A stretch of DNA of 42,547 bases from Amycolatopsis acididurans (GTDB lineage: Bacteria; Actinomycetota; Actinomycetes; Mycobacteriales; Pseudonocardiaceae): NCBI RefSeq assembly GCF_012328925.1, contig NZ_JAAXLS010000056.1, forward strand, positions 1 through 42,547. Direction: 5' to 3'. Each line of letters opens with the position of its first letter. Position 1 is the stretch's first letter. This document shows, one piece after another, positions 8,004 through 15,962 of this stretch. Position numbers and translations under genes: made by a program. The notes below the pieces were generated by a model that saw nothing but the letters and a program-made list of their open reading frames with translations, was not told the origin of the DNA and searched no databases.

Positions 8004-8024
8004 TTCTTGCATTCGTTGTAAGAA
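8004..8024. promoter_or_regulatory. TetR operator, imperfect copy
   Basis: TTCTTGCA at the left and TGTAAGAA at the right form an imperfect 21-bp inverted repeat closest to the tetR start. It is the same motif as the perfect copy 39 bp away (centre to centre). Confidence 0.75.
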
Positions 8025-8042
8025 CCGTCTACGGTGAGGGCA

Positions 8043-8063
8043 TTCTTGCAACGATTGCAAGAA
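8043..8063. promoter_or_regulatory. TetR operator, perfect palindrome
   Basis: TTCTTGCAA, a CGA spacer and the exact reverse complement TTGCAAGAA make a 21-bp palindrome 15 bases upstream of the start at 8079. Bound repressor would block the promoter of the NTF2-like/hydrolase operon. Confidence 0.85.
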
Positions 8064-8078
8064 ACCGTGGAGGTGGCG

Positions 8079-8519
8079 ATGGAACCACTGGACGTCCTCA
8101 CCGATGCCGAAGCCGCTGATCTGGTCAAGCGGTTCACTGAGGCGTGGCAACGCATGGATCCGGACGCCTTCACGCCGCTGTTCGTCCCCGAGGTGCGCCT
8201 GGTTCACCCGATGGAACGCGACACCCGTGGCGTCGACGAGGCGCGGGCATTCATGACGCGAACCATGGCCCTGATCCCGGACCTGCGTTACGACGTGCAG
8301 GGCTGGGCAAGCGGCTCCGGTCAGTTGCTGATCTGGGGCCGGCTGCATGGCTCGCTCGCCGGAGGGCCCATCGAGTGGCCGCTCGTCGACCGGATCACGC
8401 CGAAGGACGGCCTGATCGCCGAGCGCGTCGCGCATTTCGATCCGTTGGCGGTCATCCGCACCGTGCTCCGGCGTCCGCGCGCCTGGTTGCCGTATGTGTT
8501 GCGCGGGCGTCGGGCGTGA
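8079..8519 (+). CDS. NTF2-like/SnoaL-fold protein
   Basis: 146 residues from ATG 8079 with GGAGG upstream (8069-8073). The pattern ADLVKRFTEAWQRMDPDAF followed by FVPEVRLVHP and a TRGVDEARAFMTRTMALIPD helix is typical of the SnoaL/limonene-epoxide-hydrolase-like cone fold (NTF2 superfamily). Such proteins act as small enzymes or ligand-binding partners, and the substrate cannot be told from sequence. Its stop overlaps the start of the downstream alpha/beta hydrolase by 4 bp, and both lie behind the TetR operator, pointing to one small catabolic or detoxification unit. Confidence 0.78.
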   Translation: MEPLDVLTDAEAADLVKRFTEAWQRMDPDAFTPLFVPEVRLVHPMERDTRGVDEARAFMTRTMALIPDLRYDVQGWASGSGQLLIWGRLHGSLAGGPIEWPLVDRITPKDGLIAERVAHFDPLAVIRTVLRRPRAWLPYVLRGRRA

Positions 8520-9352
8520 ACCGCTCGGTGCGGGTCGATGGCGCCCGGCTTTGCTCTGTGGAGCAAGGCGATCCCGCCGCCGAACCGGTCGTGTTGTTGC
8601 ACGGCTACCCGGCCAACCATCGCGCGTGGCGGCACCAGATCCCCGGATTGGCCGAGTCGCACCGGGTCATCGCGCTGGACTGGCTCGGCTGGGGCGAGTC
8701 GGAACGGCGGACGGACCTGCGTTTCGACTACGACACCGAGGTCGGCCGCCTAGGCCGCGTTCTCGACGCGCTCGGCATCGACGACTGCGATCTGTTCGGT
8801 CACGACTACGGTGGTTTCCTCGCGCTCGGCTTCACTCAACGGTTTCCGGCCCGGGTGCGCCGGCTCGCGATTCTCAACAGCCGCGCCCACCGGACGTTCG
8901 TGCCGGCCTGGTACGCGGTGTTCAGTCTTGTGGGGATCCTCGGTCGCAGTCCGCTCGCCGGTCTGTTCGCCCGGGTTCTGCCCCTGGGACAAGTGAACCG
9001 GCTCGGTATGCGCGGGCTGTTGCGGTCCGGTGCCGTCGACCGGGAAACCCTGGACAGCTACCTCGGCTGGATGTCCACAACGGACGGCGTGCGCTGGCTG
9101 CTGCACTACTTCGGTGAGTACCGGGTACCCGCGCGCCAGGATCTCGCACAGGGTCTCGGCAAGATCCAATGTCCCACAACGATTGTGTGGGGCGCGAGGG
9201 ACGAGTACCTGCGCACCGTCATCGCCGAGGAACTCGGCGAGGGTATCCCCGGCGCCGAACTCCTCCTGATCGGCAACGCCGGGCATTTCGTCATGGAGGA
9301 AGCGCCCGACGATGTTCTTGCCGCGCTGCGGAAACTGCTAAGCCGCGACTAA
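8516..9352 (+). CDS. Alpha/beta hydrolase with Asp nucleophile (epoxide hydrolase/haloalkane dehalogenase-like)
   Basis: 278 residues from GTG 8516, overlapping the upstream stop. The oxyanion-hole motif is VVLLHGYPANH. The nucleophile elbow is FGHDYGGF, with Asp instead of Ser. An acidic residue lies in WGARDEYL and the catalytic His in GNAGHFVMEE. An Asp nucleophile is the hallmark of epoxide hydrolases and haloalkane dehalogenases, which proceed through an ester intermediate. The HGYP rather than HGNP motif favours the epoxide-hydrolase side. Its last 15 bases overlap the convergent methyltransferase gene. The substrate is unknown. Confidence 0.82.
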   Translation: MNRSVRVDGARLCSVEQGDPAAEPVVLLHGYPANHRAWRHQIPGLAESHRVIALDWLGWGESERRTDLRFDYDTEVGRLGRVLDALGIDDCDLFGHDYGGFLALGFTQRFPARVRRLAILNSRAHRTFVPAWYAVFSLVGILGRSPLAGLFARVLPLGQVNRLGMRGLLRSGAVDRETLDSYLGWMSTTDGVRWLLHYFGEYRVPARQDLAQGLGKIQCPTTIVWGARDEYLRTVIAEELGEGIPGAELLLIGNAGHFVMEEAPDDVLAALRKLLSRD

Positions 9353-9940
9353 TTCGGTGAACCGGCGCGCACCGTGCGCCGCGGACCAGGCGATGCGCAA
9401 CGACGCGGCCCGTGCGATGTCGTCGAGCGCGTCGACCCCGAGCCAGGCCCACGGAAACCACGTACCGTCGCCCACTCGGACCCGGTCCCGGCGCATGGTC
9501 CCGTGTGGTTCGAGTTCGATCAGCGCGCGACCGCCGGGCGCGAGAAGCTGGAAGACGCGCCGGAGCAGGGCCGGCGGATCGCCGCCGATACCGACGTTTC
9601 CGTCGGCGAGAATGGCGTGCCGCCAGCGTCCTTCGCCGGGGATCCGGTCGAACACGCTGCGCCGGATCGCCACGCCACCTCGTTCGCGGGTGAGCCGGAC
9701 GGCGGTTTTCGACACGTCGATCCCCATCGCGGGCACGCCGCGCTGGGTGAGTTCCGCGGTCAGCCGCCCTGGTCCGCAGCCGATGTCCAGCGTCGGTCCG
9801 GCGCAGCGGGCGAGCAGCATCTCGTCGGCGTGCGTGGGCTGACCGGTCCAGCGCAGCGTCGGCAAGGCGATACGTGCACCGTTGGCGCTTTCCAGTACGC
9901 AGGCACCGCCCAGCAGGCCGAGGTCGAACGATGCGGTCAC
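9338..9940 (-). CDS. SAM-dependent methyltransferase (class I), last gene of a GT2 operon
   Basis: 200 residues. The SAM-binding motif I is LDIGCGPGRLTAEL (~residues 52-65), followed by the acidic GIDVSKTAV loop and a motif-IV-like ILADGNVGIGGDPPALLRRV. ATG 9940 overlaps the stop of the upstream DUF2064 gene by 4 bp, so the three genes GT2, DUF2064 and methyltransferase are translationally coupled. Such trios recur in actinobacteria, often with a molybdopterin oxidoreductase, which is absent here. The acceptor is unknown; a glycosylated lipid or small metabolite is possible. Confidence 0.85.
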   Translation of the reverse strand: MTASFDLGLLGGACVLESANGARIALPTLRWTGQPTHADEMLLARCAGPTLDIGCGPGRLTAELTQRGVPAMGIDVSKTAVRLTRERGGVAIRRSVFDRIPGEGRWRHAILADGNVGIGGDPPALLRRVFQLLAPGGRALIELEPHGTMRRDRVRVGDGTWFPWAWLGVDALDDIARAASLRIAWSAAHGARRFTELVAA

Positions 9941-10596
9941 CGGCGCACCGCCGCGACGGCCTCGGCGAACCTTCCGGACGCGAGTTTCGCGACTCGCTCG
10001 GCGTCCGCCATGGTGTCCACATCAGACAGAAGTTCGAGGTTCGTGACCGACAACCCGGCGCCGGTCAGGGCGCGCAGCGTGTGCTTCCCGGTGTCGTCGC
10101 GGGACATCGGCACACCGATCAGCAGCTTGGCCTGAGCAGGATCGCGCAGGCCGAGTCCCCACCAGCCGCCATCCTCGGCGGGACCGAGCGCCGCGTCCCG
10201 GGTGCCGAGCGCGGCGGCCGCCCCGGCGAGCAGACCGGGCGTGACCTGCGGGGTGTCCATGCCGATCTGCACGACCGGCAGGCCGGGCAGTGCGGCGCCG
10301 GCGTCGGCGTGCGCGTTGGCCAGCCGCTCGCCGAAGTCGTTGCCACGCTGCGGGATCACCACGGTTTCGCGAAGTGCGCGGCCGAGTTCGGCGGCGTTCG
10401 CGGCCGCTCCGAAATCGCCGGCCGTGGCGACCACCGGCCGGGCGCCGGGGGTTGCCGCGACGGCTTCGAGCGTGTCGAGCAGTGCGGCGGCGGCGATGCC
10501 GGCGGCCTGTTCCGGCGACGCCGGCGGGCACAAGCGCGTCTTGGCGAAGCCGGGTATCGGAGCCTTGGCGACGACGAGCAGGCAGAAGGCGGTCAT
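9937..10596 (-). CDS. DUF2064 / TIGR04282-type glycosyltransferase-like protein
   Basis: 219 residues from ATG 10596. The N-terminus LLVVAKAPIPGFAKTRLCPP is the nucleotide-binding signature of the family, and VVQIGMDTPQVTP supplies the DxD-like acidic site. LGPAEDGGWWGLGL is also typical. Family members have a GT-A nucleotidyl/glycosyl-transferase fold. Some are named for arsenosugar biosynthesis, but nothing here indicates arsenic chemistry. It overlaps the genes on both sides by 4 bp in the minus-strand operon. Confidence 0.85.
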   Translation of the reverse strand: MTAFCLLVVAKAPIPGFAKTRLCPPASPEQAAGIAAAALLDTLEAVAATPGARPVVATAGDFGAAANAAELGRALRETVVIPQRGNDFGERLANAHADAGAALPGLPVVQIGMDTPQVTPGLLAGAAAALGTRDAALGPAEDGGWWGLGLRDPAQAKLLIGVPMSRDDTGKHTLRALTGAGLSVTNLELLSDVDTMADAERVAKLASGRFAEAVAAVRR

Positions 10597-11243
10597 CGGC
10601 GCAGAACTCCGATCATGTCGCGAACGGCGCGGGCGGTGCCGCGTACCGAACCGGAGACCTTCGAGCGGGTGCCGGCGGCGCGTGGCCCGTAGGTGACGTC
10701 GAACTCCTCGATGCGCCAGCCCGCCCGGCCCGCCTTGATCAGCAGTTCGAGCGGGTAGCCGAAAGCGCGGTCGGTGACGTCGAGATCGAGCAGCGAGGTC
10801 CGGCGCGCCGCCCGCATCGGTGCGATGTCGTGGACGGGAATCCCTTGCCGTCGCAGGAGAGTCGCGAGGACGACGTTCCCGGCTCTGGCGTGCCACGGCC
10901 AGGCACCCGAGGTGGGCACCCGCCGTCCGGCGGCCAGGTCGGCGCCCGATTCCACTGCTTCGACCAGCGGCACGAGTTCGCGGGGGTCCAGCGATCCGTC
11001 GGCATCGAGGAAGCAGACGATCTCCGACGTCGCGTGTTCGAGTCCGGTGTGGACGGCGGCCCCGTAGCCGCGGCGGGGCTCGTGGACGACCTTGGCGCCG
11101 AGCCCGGCCGCGATGTCTGGTGAGCCGTCGGTCGATCCGTTGTCCACGACGATGGCTTGGCAGTGTCCGGGAAGCCCGGCCAGTACGGACGGCAGCGCGG
11201 CGGCTTCGTCCAGGCACGGGAGTACGACGTCTGTGCGCTCCAC
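10593..11243 (-). CDS. Family 2 glycosyltransferase
   Basis: 216 residues from GTG 11243. GT-A fold motifs appear in order: VVLPCLDEAAALPSVLAGLP, the nucleotide-sugar site VDNGSTDGS, PRRGYGAAVHTGLE, and the metal-binding FLDADGSLDP. The pattern is that of dolichol-phosphate-mannose-synthase-like enzymes that transfer a sugar from NDP-sugar to a lipid carrier. No membrane anchor is present. It is the first gene of the operon. A divergent promoter region (11244-11386) separates it from the polytopic membrane protein gene, which may use the lipid-linked product. Confidence 0.9.
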   Translation of the reverse strand: MERTDVVLPCLDEAAALPSVLAGLPGHCQAIVVDNGSTDGSPDIAAGLGAKVVHEPRRGYGAAVHTGLEHATSEIVCFLDADGSLDPRELVPLVEAVESGADLAAGRRVPTSGAWPWHARAGNVVLATLLRRQGIPVHDIAPMRAARRTSLLDLDVTDRAFGYPLELLIKAGRAGWRIEEFDVTYGPRAAGTRSKVSGSVRGTARAVRDMIGVLRR

Positions 11244-11372
11244 GCTCGGAAGGTATGTCCACCGTGGACAGATCGAAACCTTTCCGGTCCTTACCGAAAT
11301 GTGACGTCGTGGCAGTTCTTACCGAACCATGACGGGACGACGTTTCGAGTGTTGCCGTGCGCCCGGGCGGGT

Positions 11373-11378
11373 TAGTGT
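11373..11378 (+). promoter_or_regulatory. Candidate -10 of a leaderless promoter
   Basis: TAGTGT lies 8 bases before the ATG at 11387 and no Shine-Dalgarno is present. The same geometry is seen before mprA, moaB and galU in this window. Confidence 0.4.
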
Positions 11379-11386
11379 GCCGGATC

Positions 11387-12817
11387 ATGCGCATGCGCGG
11401 GGACTTTCGGGCGGTCGCGCTCGCTCTGGTGCTGGTGGGGGTGGCGGTCGGAGCCGGGGCGTATCTGAACCGGCCCGGGTCCGGGGTGGTGTTGCTGGCG
11501 CCTGCCGCGCCGTTGTTCGCGGTCTGGCTGCCGCATGTCGGCCCCGGTTCGGTGTTCGCGGTGCTGATCGCGTTCGCGGTGGTCGCGTGGGGTCCGTCGC
11601 TGGCGGGGTACCTGAGGTGGGGGACGCTCCTCGGGGTGGGTTACGCGGTGTCGGTCGCGTGGACGTTCGCGCTGGCGATGATCGACGGCTGGCACCGCGG
11701 GTTCGCCGACCGCCTGACCAACCCGAACGAGTACCTGCACGAGGTGCCGGGGATCACCGATATCCCGGCCATGCTGCGCGGCTTTTCCGCCCGCATCCTG
11801 GACTTCCAGCCCAATTCGTGGACGACGCACGTATCGGGCCACCCTCCCGGTGCGACGCTGGTGTTCGTCTGGCTGGACCGCATCGGTCTGGGCGGCGGCG
11901 CCTGGGCGGCGACGGTGTGCGTTCTGGTCGGCTGCCTGGTCACGGTCGCCGTGCCGGTCACCGTAAAGGCACTGAGCCGGTCCGCCAGCCGCGCGGAACC
12001 GGCTCTGGTGGGCGCCGTTTCCGTGGCCCGCGCGCACGACCAGCGTGCGGGAGCGGCCGCCGTTCCCGCCGCCGGGCAAGCTCTCGGCGCAGAACGGGGC
12101 CTCACGCCCGCGCGCGCCGTCCTCCTGTTCGCGGCGTTGTTCCCCGGCGCGGTCTGGGTCGGCGTCTCCGCGGACGGCCTGTTCGCCGGGGTGACCGCCA
12201 GTGGCATCGCGCTGCTCGCGCTCGGTACGCGCCGCCTTCCGCTCGCCGTGCTGGGCGGCCTGCTGCTCGGCTTCGGCGCCTACCTGTCCTACGGGCTCGT
12301 ACTTCTGGGCCTGATCGCGCTCGCCGTCACCTACCTCGGCCGCGGACTCACCCGCGCCCTGCCGTTGGCGCTGCTCGGCGCGCTCGCCGTGGTGGCCGCG
12401 TTCACCGCGGCCGGTTTCTGGTGGCTGGACGGTTACCACCTCGTCGTCGAGCGTTATTACCAGGGCGTCGCCAGTGAACGGCCGTACTGGTACTGGGTGT
12501 GGGCGAACCTCGCCTGCCTCGTACTGGCCGCGGGACCCGCGCTCGTCGCGGGAGTCCGCCGGACCGGCGCCGTGTTGCTGCGGCGTGACCGGCAGGCGTG
12601 GCGTGATCCGGCGCTCGTGCTCGTCGCCGCCGCCGTGATCACGATCGTGCTCGCCGACCTTTCCGGGCTCTCGAAATCCGAGGTCGAGCGGATCTGGCTA
12701 CCGTTCACGGTGTGGTTGCTGCCCGCAGCGGCACTGCTGCCCAGGTCGCGGTGGTGGCTGGCCGGGCAGGCGGTGACCGCGCTCGCGGTGAACCATCTCG
12801 TGCTGACGTATTGGTAG
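11387..12817 (+). CDS. Polytopic membrane protein, GT-C-like mannosyltransferase-type fold
   Basis: 476 residues from ATG 11387; an earlier GTG would add ten unlikely residues. At least ten hydrophobic segments are visible, including VALALVLVGVAVGAGAYL and LALLGALAVVAAFTAAGFWW. A loop near residue 140 contains WTTHVSGHPPGATLVFVWLD. That periplasmic loop and the overall layout resemble actinobacterial lipid-dependent (GT-C-like) glycosyltransferases of unknown specificity. The gene abuts the response-regulator gene with no gap, forming an operon with the two-component pair. The divergent GT2 gene suggests a common cell-envelope glycan pathway, which is inference. Confidence 0.75.
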   Translation: MRMRGDFRAVALALVLVGVAVGAGAYLNRPGSGVVLLAPAAPLFAVWLPHVGPGSVFAVLIAFAVVAWGPSLAGYLRWGTLLGVGYAVSVAWTFALAMIDGWHRGFADRLTNPNEYLHEVPGITDIPAMLRGFSARILDFQPNSWTTHVSGHPPGATLVFVWLDRIGLGGGAWAATVCVLVGCLVTVAVPVTVKALSRSASRAEPALVGAVSVARAHDQRAGAAAVPAAGQALGAERGLTPARAVLLFAALFPGAVWVGVSADGLFAGVTASGIALLALGTRRLPLAVLGGLLLGFGAYLSYGLVLLGLIALAVTYLGRGLTRALPLALLGALAVVAAFTAAGFWWLDGYHLVVERYYQGVASERPYWYWVWANLACLVLAAGPALVAGVRRTGAVLLRRDRQAWRDPALVLVAAAVITIVLADLSGLSKSEVERIWLPFTVWLLPAAALLPRSRWWLAGQAVTALAVNHLVLTYW

Positions 12818-13531
12818 GTGGCCGTGGCTGGTGAAGGTCGGGTGCTCGTCGTGGACGACGACGAGACGGTGCGTGACGTGGTGCGCCGCTATCTGGAGGC
12901 GGGTGGGTTCACCGTCGAGATGGCCGGGGACGGCGAGGAATGCCTGCGCCGGTTCGCGGTCCAGCGGCCGGATCTCGTGGTGCTCGACGTGATGATGCCC
13001 GGGCTGAACGGGCTCGAGGTGTGCCGCAGGCTGCGGCAGACCAGCCAGGTGCCGGTGGTGCTGCTGACCGCGCTCGGCGAGGAGGAGAACCGCATCGCGG
13101 GCCTGCAACTCGGAGCGGACGACTACGTGACGAAACCCTTCAGCCCCCGTGAGCTGGCGCTGCGGGTGGCGTCGGTGCTGCGGCGCGCGCGAATGCCGCA
13201 CCAGGCGATGCCCACCGAACTGACCGACGGAGACCTGCGGCTGCAACTGGGCGCCCGACAGGCCACTTTGGACGGTGCGGAGCTGTCGCTGACGGCACGT
13301 GAGTTCGATCTGCTGGCCTTCTTCATCGGCAATCCCGGCGTCGCGTTCTCCCGGTCGGACCTGCTGGAAAGGGTGTGGGGCTGGGATTTCGGCGACCAGT
13401 CGACGGTGACCGTCCACGTGCGGCGGCTCCGCGAGAAGATCGAGCGGGATCCCGCGAAACCGGTGCGGATCGCGACGGTGTGGGGTGTCGGCTACCGGTA
13501 CGACGCGGTGACCAATCATGATCGAACCTAG
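12818..13531 (+). CDS. OmpR-family response regulator
   Basis: 237 residues. The receiver has the acidic pair in VVDDDE, phospho-acceptor D57 (VVLDVMMPG) and K in TKPFSP. The winged-helix output domain (~residues 135-232) ends in VWGVGYRYDAV. Translation may begin at GTG 12818, directly after the stop of the membrane-protein gene, or at GTG 12824. The 14-bp overlap with the downstream kinase shows they are partners. It probably controls the local glycan/envelope genes, but no operator was identified. Confidence 0.9.
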   Translation: MAVAGEGRVLVVDDDETVRDVVRRYLEAGGFTVEMAGDGEECLRRFAVQRPDLVVLDVMMPGLNGLEVCRRLRQTSQVPVVLLTALGEEENRIAGLQLGADDYVTKPFSPRELALRVASVLRRARMPHQAMPTELTDGDLRLQLGARQATLDGAELSLTAREFDLLAFFIGNPGVAFSRSDLLERVWGWDFGDQSTVTVHVRRLREKIERDPAKPVRIATVWGVGYRYDAVTNHDRT

Positions 13532-14573
13532 CGAGTCCTTCCAGGCGATGCTGGCGCACGCCTGGCACATCCTGCCGTGGGCGCTGGCCTTCGCGTTGCC
13601 GGTGGCGGCGCTGGGCGGGCTGATCCTCTACTGGTTGCGGCGCGGTTCGCTGGCGACGACGTTGACCGTGCTCGTCCTGATCCCGGTGCTGGCGACGATC
13701 ACCGGGGTTCTGGGCATCAGCGGGTTCATGTTCACCCCGGCGTTGACCACGATGCTGCTGGTCTGTCTGCTGGTCGCGCTGGTGACCGTGCCGGCGGCTA
13801 TCGTGCTCGGGCGGGCGATCGGGCGGCGCACTGTGTGGGAGCGGGAGGCACGGGAACGCGAGCGCTCGGCGGAGGCCGCGCGGCGGGATCTGGTGGCGTG
13901 GATCAGCCATGACCTGCGCAGCCCGCTCGCGGGTATCCGGGCGATGGCCGAGGCGCTGGCCGACGGCGTCGTCGCGGAGCCGGATGACGTCGCGGACTAC
14001 GCGCAGCGGATCAGCGGCGAGACCGAACGGCTTTCGGGGATGGTCAACGACCTGTTCGAGCTGTCCAGGATCACCGCCGGAGCCCTGCGGCTGACCATGT
14101 CGGCGGTGCCGCTGCGGGAGGTCGTCAGCGATGCGCTCGCGGGGCAGACGCCGTTGGCGGAGCAGAAGAAGGTGCGCGTGCTGACTGAGGCCGAGGCGTG
14201 GCCGGTGGTGACGGGCAGCGACCCGGAGCTGGCGCGCATCCTGCGCAACCTGGTCTCGAACGCGATCCGGCACACTCCGCCGGACGGCACGGTGGCGGTG
14301 CACATCGGCGTCGACGGCGCGGAGGCCCTGGTCGCGGTCGACGATGGCTGCGGGGGCATCCCGGAGGACGAGATCGGGCGCGTTTTCGACGTGGCCTACC
14401 GCGGTACGCACGCCCGGACGCCGGAGCGCTCGGCCGGCGGCGCGGGCGCGGGCGGCGGCCTGGGCCTGGCGATCGCGAAGGGCCTGGTGGAGGCCCACCG
14501 GGGCCACATCGGAGTCCGGAACCACGGCGCGGGCTGCCGCTTCGAGGTGCGGCTTCCACTGGCCGCGTCCTGA
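13518..14573 (+). CDS. Sensor histidine kinase, membrane-embedded sensor
   Basis: 351 residues from ATG 13518. Three hydrophobic helices (~20-40, 48-66, 76-98) have almost no extracytoplasmic loop, so the signal is probably sensed within the membrane. The HisKA motif LVAWISHDLRSPLAG contains H131. The HATPase motifs are NLVSNAIRH, VDDGCGGIPEDE and a Gly-rich lid GGAGAGGGLGLAIAKGLVE. It overlaps the regulator gene by 14 bp. The 3' flank contains a short tandem repeat before a convergent epimerase gene. Confidence 0.9.
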   Translation: MIEPSESFQAMLAHAWHILPWALAFALPVAALGGLILYWLRRGSLATTLTVLVLIPVLATITGVLGISGFMFTPALTTMLLVCLLVALVTVPAAIVLGRAIGRRTVWEREARERERSAEAARRDLVAWISHDLRSPLAGIRAMAEALADGVVAEPDDVADYAQRISGETERLSGMVNDLFELSRITAGALRLTMSAVPLREVVSDALAGQTPLAEQKKVRVLTEAEAWPVVTGSDPELARILRNLVSNAIRHTPPDGTVAVHIGVDGAEALVAVDDGCGGIPEDEIGRVFDVAYRGTHARTPERSAGGAGAGGGLGLAIAKGLVEAHRGHIGVRNHGAGCRFEVRLPLAAS

Positions 14574-14591
14574 CAGCTTGGTCGGTGTCGT

Positions 14592-14631
14592 GGGGAGGCT
14601 GGCCGCGTTGCGGGGAGGCTGGCCGCGTTGC
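14592..14631 (+). repeat. Two perfect copies of a 20-bp tandem repeat
   Basis: The unit GGGGAGGCTGGCCGCGTTGC occurs at 14592-14611 and 14612-14631 and is followed by a partial third copy (GGGGA). It lies in the 245-bp gap between the convergent kinase and epimerase genes, which otherwise shows no gene. Slippage duplication is likely. Confidence 0.85.
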
Positions 14632-14818
14632 GGGGACCCGACCGTGTCAGAGGGCTCCCGCAATGTCGCGCGAGGCGTCCGAGCAGGTCGAATCCCCATC
14701 CGCATCGCGAAGACCGCCGCTCGTCATGCCGAGGAGGCCGGGTGGCATCAGCACAGGAGCAGGGCCGAGCCGCGTAGTGGCCTCGCCCGCCGACGCCGGT
14801 GGGGGCCCGGCCTGCGCC

Positions 14819-15874
14819 TCAGACGGATTCGCGGAGGGGCGCGCTCGCGAACGCGGTGATCCCCGAGTCGAAGTCGACCTTCGCGCGGAAGCCGAGGAGC
14901 TTTTCGGCGCGGGCGGGGTCGGCGACGATGTGCCGGACGTCCGCGGGCCGCGCGCCGCCGACGATCTTCGGTTCCGGGCCGCCGTGGGCGCGGGCGAGTG
15001 TGGTTGCCAGTTCGCCGACGGTGTGCGGGGTGCCGGAGCAGACGTTGAGCGGGATGATCGCTCCGGGCGTGGCATCGGCTCGCAGCGCGAGCACGTTCGC
15101 CGTGGCCACGTCCTCGACGTGCACGAAGTCGCGCCGCTGATTGCCGTCTTCCAGGACGGTCGGGGCCTCGCCGCGAACGAGTGCGGAACGGAACAACGAC
15201 GCGACTCCGGCGTAGGGCGTGTTCTGCGGCATGCGGGGGCCATAGACGTTGTGGTATCGCAACGCCCACACCGTGCCGCCGGTCTGCCTCGCCCACGCGC
15301 CCGCGAGGTGCTCCTGGGCGAGTTTTGTCGCCGCGTAGGTGCTCTGCGGACGCGGTGGTGCGTCCTCGGGCACCAGGAGCGGGTCGAGGTCGCGGACGCA
15401 TTCGGAGCAGGTGGGCTCGAACCGTCCCGCGTCCACATCGGACTGTCGGCGAGGCGCGGGTGGCACGACGCCGTGCTGCGGACAGGCGTACCGGCCCTCG
15501 CCGTAGACGACCATCGACGAGGCGAGCACGAGCCGGGTGAGGCCGGCAGCGTGCATCTCGGCGAGCAGGACCGCGGTGGCGTAGTCGTTGTTCAAGGCGT
15601 AGGCCGGCGCGTCGGACGGGTCGAGACCGTGTCCGACCACGGCAGCCTGGTGGCATACGGCGTCCACTTCGGACAACAGCTCGCGCAGCAGCGGCACGTC
15701 GGTGATCTCGCCGTGGACGAAGCGATGTGGCTTGGTGTAGGCGGGTTGCGCGCTGGAGCCGTGTGCCTGGGGGAGGAGGCTGTCGAGCAGGATCGCCTCG
15801 CAGCCTGTTTCGGCCAGCTGGTCGGCGACATGGGAACCGATGAACCCGGCGCCGCCGGTCACGAGTACTCGCAC
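14819..15874 (-). CDS. NAD-dependent sugar epimerase/dehydratase with a cysteine-rich insert
   Basis: 351 residues from GTG 15874 (MRVLVTGGAGFIGSHVADQL); a GTG at 15883 would add three residues. The extended SDR fold has the Rossmann GGAGFIG, an active-site region with SSMVVYGEGRY, and YAATK as the YxxxK catalytic pair. Between them is an insert of about 45 residues with three cysteines (ACPQHG and CSEC), unusual for UDP-galactose epimerases and possibly metal-binding. It probably acts on a nucleotide sugar for the nearby glycosyltransferases; the substrate is unknown. Confidence 0.87.
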   Translation of the reverse strand: MRVLVTGGAGFIGSHVADQLAETGCEAILLDSLLPQAHGSSAQPAYTKPHRFVHGEITDVPLLRELLSEVDAVCHQAAVVGHGLDPSDAPAYALNNDYATAVLLAEMHAAGLTRLVLASSMVVYGEGRYACPQHGVVPPAPRRQSDVDAGRFEPTCSECVRDLDPLLVPEDAPPRPQSTYAATKLAQEHLAGAWARQTGGTVWALRYHNVYGPRMPQNTPYAGVASLFRSALVRGEAPTVLEDGNQRRDFVHVEDVATANVLALRADATPGAIIPLNVCSGTPHTVGELATTLARAHGGPEPKIVGGARPADVRHIVADPARAEKLLGFRAKVDFDSGITAFASAPLRESV

Positions 15875-15962
15875 AGGCGTCACGCTAGGGCGGGGCCGGG
15901 TGGCGCGCAGTACCACGGACGTGGCCGTCAGACTTCGGTAAGAACGGGCTACCGTGTGCCAC

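Noticed and set aside
7986..8435. N-terminal extension of the TetR protein
   Set aside because: The extra 150 residues cross the operator region and are antisense to the NTF2-like gene; the TetR HTH starts properly at ATG 7985.
9937..10596. Arsenosugar biosynthesis
   Set aside because: The DUF2064 family name suggests it, but no arsS, arsM or other arsenic gene is nearby; only the fold assignment is kept.
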